Shown here in pieces: positions 8,016-16,019 of a stretch of DNA of 64,000 nucleotides. The DNA comes from Micromonospora sp045209745 (lineage in GTDB: Bacteria > Actinomycetota > Actinomycetes > Mycobacteriales > Micromonosporaceae), in the NCBI RefSeq assembly GCF_045209745.1, contig NZ_CP109273.1, forward strand, positions 3,720,001-3,784,000, written 5' to 3'. Each line of letters starts with the position of its first letter. The stretch's first letter is position 1. A program made the position numbers and the translations under genes. The notes below the pieces were generated by a model that was not told where the DNA came from, searched no databases, and was given only the letters and a program-made list of their open reading frames with translations.

Positions 8016-9596
8016 GTGCGAGTGACCGGAACCGGGCACGCCAGCATGCGGATCGACACGGCCGCGGGCAGCATCCTGTGCGACCCGTGGGTCAACCCGG
8101 CCTACTTCGCGTCGTGGTTCCCCTTTCCGGACAACTCCCTGCTCGACTGGGAGACGCTGGGTCAGGTCGACTACCTGTACGTCTCCCACCTGCACCGGGA
8201 CCACTTCGACGCGAAGCACCTGCGGGCCTTCGTCTCCAAGGACGTCACCGTCCTGCTCCCGGAGTTCCCCACCTCGGAGATGGAGGACGAGTTCCGGGAG
8301 TTGGGCTTCACGAAGTTCCTGAAGGCGCCCAACGAGCAGGTGGTGGAGCTGCCCGGCGGCCTGAAGATCATGATTCAGGCGTTGACCAGCCCGACCGACG
8401 GGCCGATCGGCGACTCCTCGCTCTGGGTCGAGTACGACGGGGTGCGGCTGCTCAACCAGAACGACGCCCGCCCCACCGACCTGGGCGTCTTCGCCGAGTT
8501 GGGGCACGTACACGCACACCTGCTCCAGTTCTCCGGCGCGATCTGGTATCCGATGGTCTACGAGCTGCCGCAGGCGGCGAAGACCGCGTTCGGTAAGCAG
8601 AAGCGCGACCGGCAGTTCGACCGGACCTGGCGCTACATCGACGACCTGAAGGCGTCGCACGTCTTCCCGATCGCCGGCCCGCCGTGCTTCCTCGACGACG
8701 CCCTGTGGCAGTTCAACGACATCCACGGCGACGAGGGCAACATCTTCCCCGACCAGTCCGTCTTCCTGTCGGAGTACGCGAAGGTCGGCGGCACCAACGG
8801 CATCGTGCTGCTGCCGGGCAGCGTCGCCGAGGTCACCACCGAGGGCGCGACCACCACCCACCCGGTGCCGGTCGACGAGTTCTTCGCGAACAAGGTCGCG
8901 CACCTGGAGGAGATGCGGGAGCGTAAGCGCCCCGTCATCGAGGCGGAGAAGGCGTCCTGGCGGCACCCCGAGGTGGACGTGCTCGGCCAGATGAAGCGCC
9001 GGATCGAGCCGCTCCTCGACGAGTCGATCTACCTGGCCAAGGGTGTCGGCGGCCCGGTCCGTTTCGACCTGGTGGGGTACGACGGGGAGAGCGTCGAGTC
9101 GATCGTGGTGGACTTCCCGGGCAAGGAGGTCCGGCCGTACGCCGACGAGAAGGTGCGCTACCGGTTCCGTACCGAGCGGTCGTTGATCGAGCATCTCCTC
9201 TTCATCGACGAGGTCGACTGGGTCAACTCGCTCTTCCTGTCCTGCCGGTTCTCGGCGGCCCGGATCGGCCAGTACAACGAGTTCGTCTACGCGTTCTTCA
9301 AGTGCCTTTCCGAGGAGCGACTCCAGTACGCCGAGGGCTGGTACGACGAGCACGAGCGCTCCACCGACGCCGAGGATGTCACCCTGGGCGACTGGGTGGT
9401 GCAGCGGCGCTGCCCGCACCTGAAGGCGGACCTGACCCGGTTCGGCATCGTCGACGGCGACCAGTTGACCTGCCAGCTGCACGGCTGGAAGTTTGACCTG
9501 CCGTCTGGCCGCTGCCTGACGAGCGTCGGTCACAAGGTCCGCGCCCACCGGGTAGACGCGGAAGCCCCCGCCCCGGCGGGCGACGCGCTGAGTTAA
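8016..9596 (+). CDS. Metallo-beta-lactamase-fold plus Rieske [2Fe-2S] protein
   Basis: 526 residues from GTG 8016 (MRVTGTGHASM), with GAGGGGG upstream. The N-terminal half is an UlaG-type metallo-beta-lactamase fold with HLHRDH at residues 58-63. The C-terminus is a Rieske domain: C466-x-H468 and C486-x2-H489, exactly 17 residues apart, in CPHLKAD...CQLHGWKFDLPSGRC. Both cofactor sites look intact. CMP-sialic-acid hydroxylase (CMAH) has the same two modules in the opposite order, so an oxygenase or hydrolase acting on a modified sugar nucleotide or lipid is possible but unproven. Similar proteins occur in Streptomyces. Stands alone, followed by an inverted repeat. Confidence 0.8.
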   Translation: MRVTGTGHASMRIDTAAGSILCDPWVNPAYFASWFPFPDNSLLDWETLGQVDYLYVSHLHRDHFDAKHLRAFVSKDVTVLLPEFPTSEMEDEFRELGFTKFLKAPNEQVVELPGGLKIMIQALTSPTDGPIGDSSLWVEYDGVRLLNQNDARPTDLGVFAELGHVHAHLLQFSGAIWYPMVYELPQAAKTAFGKQKRDRQFDRTWRYIDDLKASHVFPIAGPPCFLDDALWQFNDIHGDEGNIFPDQSVFLSEYAKVGGTNGIVLLPGSVAEVTTEGATTTHPVPVDEFFANKVAHLEEMRERKRPVIEAEKASWRHPEVDVLGQMKRRIEPLLDESIYLAKGVGGPVRFDLVGYDGESVESIVVDFPGKEVRPYADEKVRYRFRTERSLIEHLLFIDEVDWVNSLFLSCRFSAARIGQYNEFVYAFFKCLSEERLQYAEGWYDEHERSTDAEDVTLGDWVVQRRCPHLKADLTRFGIVDGDQLTCQLHGWKFDLPSGRCLTSVGHKVRAHRVDAEAPAPAGDALS

Positions 9597-9610
9597 CCCC
9601 AACCCCTGCA

Positions 9611-9679
9611 CGATCTTGCACTTTCTGCCGGGGCGAGACTGGCATATGCCCCAAAAGTGCGACCGAAAGTGCAAGATCG
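9611..9679. repeat. Intergenic inverted repeat, GATCTTGCACTT family, copy 1
   Basis: Perfect 15-bp arms CGATCTTGCACTTTC and GAAAGTGCAAGATCG enclose a 39-bp spacer. It fills the gap between two convergent genes. A second copy with the same arms lies at 41395-41466. Confidence 0.85.
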
Positions 9680-9693
9680 CGGGGGAGGGGGCG

Positions 9694-11289
9694 TCAGCGA
9701 CCCAGGTCCGTGAGGATCCGGCGGGCGGCGTTGTGGCCGGCTGCGCCGATCACGCTGCCGGCCGGGTGGCAGCCGGCGCTGCCGGCGTACACGCCGTCGA
9801 TTCCGGTGGCGTACGGCATCCGGTCGGTGAACGAGACCGTGTTGTCGACGTGGTGGATGTGCCCGCCGGTGATGCCGAAGTGGGCCTCGATGCCGGGCGG
9901 GGGCAGTGGCACCGCGTCGGCGATCAGGTCACCGGTGCCGGGGGCGTACCGTTCGACGATCTCGATGAGCCGGTCGACGTAACCGGGCAGCGCCGCGTCC
10001 CAGGTGGTGCCGGCCAGCTCGTAGGGGACCGACTGGACGAAGAGCGCCGACGAGTGGTGCCCGGCGGCGTCGGAGAGCGACGGGTCGACGGTGGTGTGCA
10101 GGTACCACTCGATGGTGGGCTCCGCCGGCAGCAGCCCAGCCTGCACATCCGCCCACATCGCGCGCAGCGCGGTCATCGGCGGCGTTGCCTCACCGCCGAC
10201 CAGCGACGCGGACCCGGGCAGCAGGTGGATGGTCGAGCCGAACGGGCTCGGCGTGCCGACCGGCAGGCAGGAGAACTGCGGCAGCCCGGTGAGCGCCAGG
10301 TTGAGCTTGAGGGTGGTGCCGGGGCGGCGGACCGCCGCCATCCGTTCGCCGAGCGGCGCCGGCAGCGCACCGTCGGGCAGCAGGTCCATCAGCCGGTACG
10401 GGTCACACGCGCCGAGCACCACCCGGGCGGCGACCTGCCGCCCGTCGGCCAGCACCACTCCGCTCGCCGCGCCGCCGTCCAGGGTCACCGCGCGCACCGG
10501 CGTACCGGTCAGAATTGTCGCCCCGGTGGCGCGTGCGGCCTCGGCGAACGTGCGCGAGACGGTGCCCATCCCGCCCTCGGCGATCATCCAGGTGCCGCCC
10601 GAGCCAGGTAGCCGGCACATGTTGTGCACCAGGAAGTTGTGGCCGGTGCCGGGGTCGTCCGGGCCGGCGTTGAGCCCGGACAGCCCGTCGGTGACCGCGT
10701 ACATGCTGACCAGCAGTTCGGAGCGGAACTCGAACCGGGCCAGGTAGTCGGCTACCGAGCCCTGGACGAGGTCGACGAAGACCTGCCGCAGCGCCGGCCG
10801 GACGTGCCGCTCGGCGGTTTCCTGGACGCTCAGCGGCTCCGCCAGCCAGGCCGGGGCGAGGTCCTCGCGCAGCGCGGCCAACTCGGCCTGCATGGCATCG
10901 TCGGCGGCCACGTCAGCGGGGGAGAAGAACTCGGCGAGCTGCGCCCGGGTGGCGGCGGTGTCACTGCCGAAGAGCAGGTACGGCGAGCCGAGGCCGCCCG
11001 GTGTGGGTAGGAAGTAGTGCGGGTCGCGGCGCAGCACCGGGATCCGCACGTCGAGCGTGGCGAGCAACTCCGGCGGCATCAGCCCGAGCAGGTACGAGCC
11101 GGTGGAGTGACGCAGCCCTGGCACCTTCGGGAACGGGTTCTCGGTGCGGGTCGCGCCGCCGATCACGTCGGCGGCCTCCAGCACCAGGACGTCCAGGCCG
11201 GCGCGGGCCAGCAGGACTGCGGAGACCAGGCCGTTGTGCCCGGCACCGACGATCACGACGTCGGCGCGGGTCGGAATCTCACTGCTCAT
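9694..11289 (-). CDS. NAD(P)/FAD-dependent oxidoreductase, phytoene-desaturase-like
   Basis: 531 residues. N-terminal Rossmann dinucleotide-binding motif VVIVGAGHNGLVSAVLLARAG with the following acidic residue of LVLEAADVIGGATRT, and a C-terminal FAD-binding segment (GVYAGSAGCHPAGSVIGAAGHNAAR). This layout is that of the phytoene desaturase/CrtI-type flavoproteins, but no carotenoid genes are adjacent, so the substrate is unknown. It starts inside the last 11 bp of the upstream YihY gene, suggesting one transcript. Confidence 0.8.
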   Translation of the reverse strand: MSSEIPTRADVVIVGAGHNGLVSAVLLARAGLDVLVLEAADVIGGATRTENPFPKVPGLRHSTGSYLLGLMPPELLATLDVRIPVLRRDPHYFLPTPGGLGSPYLLFGSDTAATRAQLAEFFSPADVAADDAMQAELAALREDLAPAWLAEPLSVQETAERHVRPALRQVFVDLVQGSVADYLARFEFRSELLVSMYAVTDGLSGLNAGPDDPGTGHNFLVHNMCRLPGSGGTWMIAEGGMGTVSRTFAEAARATGATILTGTPVRAVTLDGGAASGVVLADGRQVAARVVLGACDPYRLMDLLPDGALPAPLGERMAAVRRPGTTLKLNLALTGLPQFSCLPVGTPSPFGSTIHLLPGSASLVGGEATPPMTALRAMWADVQAGLLPAEPTIEWYLHTTVDPSLSDAAGHHSSALFVQSVPYELAGTTWDAALPGYVDRLIEIVERYAPGTGDLIADAVPLPPPGIEAHFGITGGHIHHVDNTVSFTDRMPYATGIDGVYAGSAGCHPAGSVIGAAGHNAARRILTDLGR

Positions 11290-12142
11290 GCCGTGGCAGC
11301 CTAGTCCGCGCAGCGGGCCGGGGGTGGGTGCGCCAGCGGGAGAGGGCCAGGGTGGCGGAGTAGCCGGCCAGGACGATCACGTGGAACAGGTAGAGCCAGA
11401 GGAGTACGGCCACGCCGGCGCCGATCTCCCTGAAGCCACCGTACGGCACCCCCAGGTTCAGCGGGAGCGAGGCGAAGAGCACGAAGCCGTGCAGGAAGCC
11501 GGAGAGGTTCGCCGCGGTGAACGACCCGATCGCGAGCGTGGAGAGCCAGTCCGGCGAGGCCGGCCCGACCACCCGGAACACCCACATCAGCACCGGCGTG
11601 AGCACCAGCCAGACCGCCAGGAACGACAGCACCACGCCCAGTACGCCGAGCCAGCCGCCCTGCCGTACGAGACGGGTGGTGAGCGGCAGCGCCAGCAGGA
11701 TCGACAGCAGCAGCGCGGGGGCCGGCGCGAGCAGCGGCAGCAGCAGCAGCCGGCCCCGCCAGCCGACCAGGTGCTCGTCGGAGCGGGGCGCGGCCACCGA
11801 GACGAAGGCCCGACGCAGACCCTCGCCGTACAGCGACGCGGGCAGCAGTGAGACCAGCGCCAGCAGCGGGGTCAACTCCACCCCGGCGTCGACGAGCGCG
11901 CCCACCGCCCGGGGCGTGCCGATCGCGGTGGGCAGGGCCTCCACGGCGTACGAGGCGAGCCGGCGTACCCGGTCGGCCCCGGCCACCAGTGCGGTGAGCC
12001 AGATCGCCAGCAGGGCGACCGGCACCACCGCGATCGCCCCGTAGAAGGTGATCGCGGCGGCGTGCAACGACAGGTCCCGCCCGCGCACCGGGCGGAACGC
12101 GGCGCTGGTGATCCGCTTCGCCCGTTGCCATCCGTCGCCCAT
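11279..12142 (-). CDS. YihY/BrkB-family membrane protein
   Basis: 287 residues from ATG 12142, preceded by AAGAGA at suitable spacing; a GTG at 12175 would be too close to its AAGGA. Six or so hydrophobic segments and the N-terminal LSLHAAAITFYGAIAVVPVALL are typical of the YihY/BrkB family (once misnamed ribonuclease BN), poorly understood inner-membrane proteins. The C-terminus is a short basic tail. Overlaps the downstream flavoprotein by 11 bp; divergent from a GNAT gene. Confidence 0.8.
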   Translation of the reverse strand: MGDGWQRAKRITSAAFRPVRGRDLSLHAAAITFYGAIAVVPVALLAIWLTALVAGADRVRRLASYAVEALPTAIGTPRAVGALVDAGVELTPLLALVSLLPASLYGEGLRRAFVSVAAPRSDEHLVGWRGRLLLLPLLAPAPALLLSILLALPLTTRLVRQGGWLGVLGVVLSFLAVWLVLTPVLMWVFRVVGPASPDWLSTLAIGSFTAANLSGFLHGFVLFASLPLNLGVPYGGFREIGAGVAVLLWLYLFHVIVLAGYSATLALSRWRTHPRPAARTRLPRHEQ

Positions 12143-12193
12143 CGGGATCTCTTTTCCGGTCGTCGGGGCCGTCACTCCTTAAGATCGCCGGTC

Positions 12194-12745
12194 ATGACTG
12201 TTCTCACCACCGAACGCCTGATCCTGCGCGATTGGACCGCCGATCCGGCCGACCTGGCCCGGATCTACGACATCTACTCCCGCCCCGAGATCACGCGATG
12301 GCTGGCTGTGGCACCGGGGCTGCCGATGACCGACCCGGCCCAGGCGGCCGAGCGGCTGCGAGTGTGGCGGGACCGGCACGCCGCCGACGATGGCCGGTAC
12401 GGCACCTGGGCGATCGAGGTGCGGGACACCGGCCTGGTGGCGGGCACGGTGCTGCTCAAGCCGCTGCCGGGGCGGGACGAGGCGCGGCGCACCGACGACA
12501 TCGAGGTGGGTTGGCACCTGCACCCGGATTCGTGGGGTCACGGCTACGCCACCGAGGCCGCCCGTGCGCTCATCGCCCGGGAGTTCGCCGCCGGCACCTC
12601 GGAGATCTACGCGGTCGTGGCGCCGGGCAACGAGCCGTCGATGGCGGTCTGCCGGCGACTCGGCATGGACTACGTGGGCCGGCGCACCGAGTGGTACGGC
12701 GGCGAGGAGTTGGAGGCCTTTGTCCGAGCTGCACCGACCGCCTGA
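12194..12745 (+). CDS. GNAT family N-acetyltransferase, RimJ/RimL-like
   Basis: 183 residues opening with MTVLTTERLILRDWTADP, the characteristic start of RimJ/RimL-type acetyltransferases. Acetyl-CoA-binding loop region is SWGHGYATEAARAL, followed by IYAVVAPGNEPSMAVCRRLGM. These enzymes acetylate ribosomal protein N-termini or small amines; the target here cannot be told. Monocistronic, divergent from the YihY operon with 51 bp between starts. Confidence 0.85.
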   Translation: MTVLTTERLILRDWTADPADLARIYDIYSRPEITRWLAVAPGLPMTDPAQAAERLRVWRDRHAADDGRYGTWAIEVRDTGLVAGTVLLKPLPGRDEARRTDDIEVGWHLHPDSWGHGYATEAARALIAREFAAGTSEIYAVVAPGNEPSMAVCRRLGMDYVGRRTEWYGGEELEAFVRAAPTA

Positions 12746-12808
12746 ACACCTGGGTACGCCCGTGCCCGCGCGGTGAGCCCAGCGCGTTGAGAAGCGTGAT
12801 GCCGGTGA

Positions 12809-12913
12809 GTCATCAAGAACGGCGGCGGCAACATGCCGAACGTCGCGATCACCAACCCGGCCGACGGCAACATCGTCATCCAGCCGGGTTCGCAGTTCGT
12901 CATCACTCCCTGA
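12809..12913 (+). pseudogene. C-terminal coding fragment of unknown protein
   Basis: An in-frame stretch after a stop reads VIKNGGGNMPNVAI then TNPADGNIVIQPGSQFVITP and a stop at 12911. Its codon use and composition look coding, but there is no start with a ribosome site before the sense stretch except an internal ATG at 12833 (26 codons, no Shine-Dalgarno). It is best read as the tail end of a decayed gene. Source family not recognised. It overlaps the end of the next minus-strand gene by 11 bp. Confidence 0.4.
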
Positions 12914-13220
12914 TCGGCACGGGTTGAGCGACGTCGGGGTGTCCGCAGCACGCGGACACCTCGACGTCCGTGCCGAACACTGCGGCGCAGGGTCCGTCGT
13001 GGGCGTCGCGCCGCCGGCAACGGCCGGCATCGCCGAGCAGGCCGTCACAGAACACTCGGGTACGCAGGAACTGCGCGTCCTCCTCGCTGAGCGTGGTCTC
13101 GCCGAAGTCGACGACGGCGAGGTGGCCGAGTGAGTCGCGTAGCGCCACGGCCAGGGCGGTGACCTCGTCGAGGCTGGTCAGGGTGGTCGGCAGGTGGATG
13201 ATCCACCGTGGCGCGGTCAT
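12903..13220 (-). CDS. Small Cys-containing hypothetical protein
   Basis: 105 residues with a compact alpha/beta N-terminus (WIIHLPTTLTSLDEVTALAVAL) and a Cys/His-bearing C-terminal half: VFCDGLLGDAGRC, then DGPCAAV and ACCGH. The spacing suggests a small metal site or disulfides. I have a sense of similar orphan proteins in Micromonosporaceae but no named family. It lies 43 bp after 13264-13500 on the same strand, which also ends in a Cys/His motif, so the two probably form an operon. Confidence 0.55.
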   Translation of the reverse strand: MTAPRWIIHLPTTLTSLDEVTALAVALRDSLGHLAVVDFGETTLSEEDAQFLRTRVFCDGLLGDAGRCRRRDAHDGPCAAVFGTDVEVSACCGHPDVAQPVPIRE

Positions 13221-13263
13221 CGCGGCCCCCGGTTGTCGGGTGCTCCCCGGCCGCGGTGGCTCA

Positions 13264-13500
13264 TCACAATGCCACCGTTCCGCAAGCCATCAACCTCTGC
13301 ACCTGCTCGTCGGTCAGGCCGCGCTGCTCCAGGACGCGACGGCCCCAGCGGTGCAGCTGGCAGGGGTGTGCTGCCTCGTCCTTGCGGCAACGCTCACCGT
13401 TGGGCCGTTCGGGGGCGTGCACGGTGACCGCCCTCAGCGCGAGCACGACGTCCGCGGTGGTGACGTGGGGCGGCAGCGGTAGATCATCGATAGGGCCCAT
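13264..13500 (-). CDS. Small Cys/His-motif hypothetical protein
   Basis: 78 residues from ATG 13500 with a good GGGAGG site. An N-terminal helix (TTADVVLALRAVTVHAP) is followed by RCRKDEAAHPCQLHRWGRRVL, where C-x8-C-x2-H could bind a metal, and a C-terminal helix. No family name known to me. It diverges from the XRE regulator across a 212-bp AT-richer gap, so it may be under that regulator's control; this is inference from position only. Confidence 0.6.
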   Translation of the reverse strand: MGPIDDLPLPPHVTTADVVLALRAVTVHAPERPNGERCRKDEAAHPCQLHRWGRRVLEQRGLTDEQVQRLMACGTVAL

Positions 13501-13540
13501 GGTCCTCCCGTCCGGGCGGGACCTCCCGACGAGCGGTGTA

Positions 13541-13568
13541 CCTCACAGGCATAAATATGACTCTGAGG
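13541..13568. promoter_or_regulatory. Inverted repeat in divergent promoter region
   Basis: CCTCACAG and CTCTGAGG, 12 bp apart with an AT-rich centre (GCATAAATATGA), pair at 7 of 8 positions. Placed between the divergent small gene and the XRE regulator, it is a candidate operator for that regulator. The rest of 13501-13712 shows no gene. Confidence 0.4.
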
Positions 13569-13712
13569 TATATCGCTTACCACGGTGACCGTCCCGAGCT
13601 GTTGTCTTCCTGTCCACGATGGTCGTTTCGCTGCTGGCCCAACGCAATCTTTCGCGGCAGAATCCAGACCAAGGGGCGAGGTGTCTTACACGACGACAGC
13701 CAGGGAGATGAC

Positions 13713-14594
13713 GTGGACGACTCCGGCAGCACGGTCCCGCGGAGGCAGCTCGGGAGATATCTGAGAGAGCTTCGCGAAAATGCCTATGTGACGGTTACCG
13801 CGGCAGCCAAGGAATTGGAATGGTCGGCACCGCGGATCTGGCGGTACGAGACCGGTCAGGTCCCCATGCACCCGAACGACGTGGCGGCCATGTGCCGCGT
13901 CTACGGCGCTTCGCCGGAGACGATCGAGACGATGCGGGCGCTGGCCCGGGAGACCAAGGCGCACGGCTGGTGGCACAGCTACGGCGAAGCGATCAAGGAC
14001 TGGTTCAAGCTGTACGTCGGCCTAGAAGCCGCCGCCACGCGGATCCGTAAGTACGAAGCAGATCTCATTCCCGGGCTGTTGCAGACGGTCGAGTACATGA
14101 CCGAGGTGATCGCCACCGACCACCCGCAGCTCGGCGAGGCGGAGCGCAAGGCCCGGATGGACATCCGGCTGCGTCGGCAGCGCTTGCTGGCCCGTGCGGT
14201 GCCCCGCGCCCCGCATCTCGACGTGATCCTGAACGAATCGGTGCTGCGCCGGCCGCTGCGCGATCGATCGGCAATGGTCCGGCAACTGGAGGCCCTGGTG
14301 GTGACGAGCGAGCGGCACAACATCAACCTGCGAGTGCTGCCGCTGGCCGCTGGGCTGTTCCGCTGGGCATCGTCTGGCACCTTCACCATGCTCGACTTCC
14401 CGACCGACGTGCGGGAGCCGGAGCCGACCACGATCTATATGGACGGTCCCTGCGGCGCGGTCTACCTTGACAAGGCGCACGAAATCGAGGTCTACGAGAC
14501 CGTATGGCGCTCACTCGGGGAGCGGGCGTTGACCCCGATCGAGTCCCGCGAACTGATTGTGGCGATAGCGAAGGAGATGACCGATGGAGCGTGA
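13713..14594 (+). CDS. XRE helix-turn-helix regulator with DUF5753 domain (WhiJ-like)
   Basis: 293 residues from GTG 13713, preceded by GGGAG. Residues ~8-65 are a Cro/C1-type HTH (LGRYLRELRENAYVT...AAKELEWSAPRIWRYETGQ); the rest is the DUF5753 domain, with YEADLIPGLLQT near its start. Such WhiJ-type regulators exist in tens of copies in Streptomyces and relatives and pair with a small DUF397 protein, as here. The genes overlap by 11 bp, so translation is probably coupled. Targets unknown. Confidence 0.9.
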   Translation: MDDSGSTVPRRQLGRYLRELRENAYVTVTAAAKELEWSAPRIWRYETGQVPMHPNDVAAMCRVYGASPETIETMRALARETKAHGWWHSYGEAIKDWFKLYVGLEAAATRIRKYEADLIPGLLQTVEYMTEVIATDHPQLGEAERKARMDIRLRRQRLLARAVPRAPHLDVILNESVLRRPLRDRSAMVRQLEALVVTSERHNINLRVLPLAAGLFRWASSGTFTMLDFPTDVREPEPTTIYMDGPCGAVYLDKAHEIEVYETVWRSLGERALTPIESRELIVAIAKEMTDGA

Positions 14595-14775
14595 CGGGGT
14601 GTGGCGCAAGTCGTCCCGATCGGGTGGCGACGGCGACTGCGTCGAGGTGGCGGGCTTCGCCGAGTCGGTCGGTGTACGCGACAGCAAGGACCGGCACGGG
14701 CCCGTGCTGACCTTCACCCCCTCGGCCTGGACCGCCTTCGTCACGTTCGCGGCGGTGAGCCAGCCCGTGCAATGA
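14584..14775 (+). CDS. DUF397 domain protein
   Basis: 63 residues with the DUF397 hallmarks WRKSSRSGGDGDCVEV, VGVRDSKD and a C-terminal Trp-bearing helix (FTPSAWTAFVTF). These small proteins are thought to antagonise or partner the neighbouring XRE regulator; in Streptomyces coelicolor such pairs affect development and antibiotic production. ATG overlaps the end of the regulator by 11 bp. Confidence 0.92.
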   Translation: MERDGVWRKSSRSGGDGDCVEVAGFAESVGVRDSKDRHGPVLTFTPSAWTAFVTFAAVSQPVQ

Positions 14776-14813
14776 TCAACACTGGCTCGCTGGCGGGAGG
14801 GTGACAAACGAGG

Positions 14814-15236
14814 ATGGGCGTCGTCACGACCGGGCTCTGCCTCGCCGTACCTGCTCTGCTCGTGCTCTGGTTGTGGGGTCGACCTCTGCTCACCGGCCGG
14901 TGGAAGACTCCGGGCTGGTTCGTCGCGACGGCCGGGCTCTCGATCGTCGCCACCGCTGTCACGTGGTTCCTCGGGGCGTTCGCGGGTCCCTTCATGAGCT
15001 CGGAGGAGTCCTGCCAACAGGCCGGCGTCAGCTACGACAGGGCCTACCGTGCCGCGCACTGGCGTGAGTCGTCGCGATGGTTTCCCCTCCACGATCGATG
15101 CAACGCCACCTACGATTTGGTGCCCGCCTGGGTCAACCCGGCCCTGGTGCTGCTGTCCCTGCTGGCCGTCACCTGCATCGGTGTGGCCGTCTGGCTGACC
15201 GTCGTGCGGCACCGCACCACGACGGTCACGGTGTGA
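14814..15236 (+). CDS. Hypothetical membrane protein, three helices
   Basis: 140 residues with three predicted membrane segments (about 5-22, 35-57 and 105-128) and a short loop holding two cysteines (SCQQAG and DRCNATY), which could form an extracytoplasmic disulfide. No family recognised. It begins 38 bp after the DUF397 gene and may be read through from it. Confidence 0.65.
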   Translation: MGVVTTGLCLAVPALLVLWLWGRPLLTGRWKTPGWFVATAGLSIVATAVTWFLGAFAGPFMSSEESCQQAGVSYDRAYRAAHWRESSRWFPLHDRCNATYDLVPAWVNPALVLLSLLAVTCIGVAVWLTVVRHRTTTVTV

Positions 15237-15357
15237 GCCGGCGCTTGATCGCTCGATGGCCCTGCGACTGCCTGGGAACTGAATCTCATCATGAGCAGTA
15301 AGTCGGCGATGTCTCGCACAACTTTCTATCGACGTGGCATAGAGGTGGCGAATCCGT

Positions 15358-15762
15358 TTGGCTAATGAACCGTCTCGCTACGAGAGACTGCCTGTTGTGT
15401 TGGACGGAAAATTCCGACCGTGGCGATACAGTGTCAGCCACTCTGAGTTGGAGATCAGGGGCAATGTCGGTGGAGGTGCGGTAACGCGAGCGCTCTTCTG
15501 TGGAGTTCTCGGGGTGAAGTTGAAGTCCGTGTACTCTCCCCTGACGCTAAGTTCAGCGAGTGAGATTGAGCGGCGCAGAATCCTAAGCTTTTCGGGCGTC
15601 GATGACCGTGCAGGCAGGGTAATCGCAGTGTTGCTGTCATCCGATCCCGAAGAGGGCTTCGTTGCATGCCTCTCATTTGTTGTCAGGACGCATCACGGGG
15701 GCGAACCTGTCGATCCATGGGGAATTCCGGCTGGTGACAGTGAGCTCATCATCAGAAGTTAA
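15358..15762 (+). CDS. Orphan hypothetical protein, lower-GC gene
   Basis: 134 residues from a TTG codon; an in-frame TAG at 15340 and lack of ATG/GTG before residue 13 force a rare start. AGAGG lies 12 bp upstream. Contains RYERLPVVLDGKFRPWRYSV followed by SHSELEIRG, reminiscent of unnamed actinobacterial proteins with a WxYSVSHxxLxxR core. Codon use is clearly less GC-rich than its neighbours, suggesting recent transfer. Function unknown. Confidence 0.55.
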   Translation: MANEPSRYERLPVVLDGKFRPWRYSVSHSELEIRGNVGGGAVTRALFCGVLGVKLKSVYSPLTLSSASEIERRRILSFSGVDDRAGRVIAVLLSSDPEEGFVACLSFVVRTHHGGEPVDPWGIPAGDSELIIRS

Positions 15763-15975
15763 GATCCATTCTTCGGGGGATGGTGGCTGATCAATGAGGT
15801 TAGATGGGTGGACGGCCAGCCAACTCGCATTGGCGGTATCCGCAATCGAATGGACCATCTGGCTACGCCCGGGGTTGCTGCTTCATCGACCGATCAGCGG
15901 CAGGAGTGCTGCTGGTATGGGTGGCAAACACGTCGGACTGGGTGTGCGATGACGCGTCGTGCGGGCTGCGGTGGC

Positions 15976-15981
15976 TAGGCT
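15976..15981 (+). promoter_or_regulatory. Putative -10 element of the Uma2 gene
   Basis: TAGGCT about 39 bp before the Uma2-family start. The rest of 15763-16019 is non-coding and shows no other structure. Confidence 0.35.
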
Positions 15982-16019
15982 GACCTGAGCAGGATGGTCC
16001 GCTGAGGGGGTGAGCCCGG

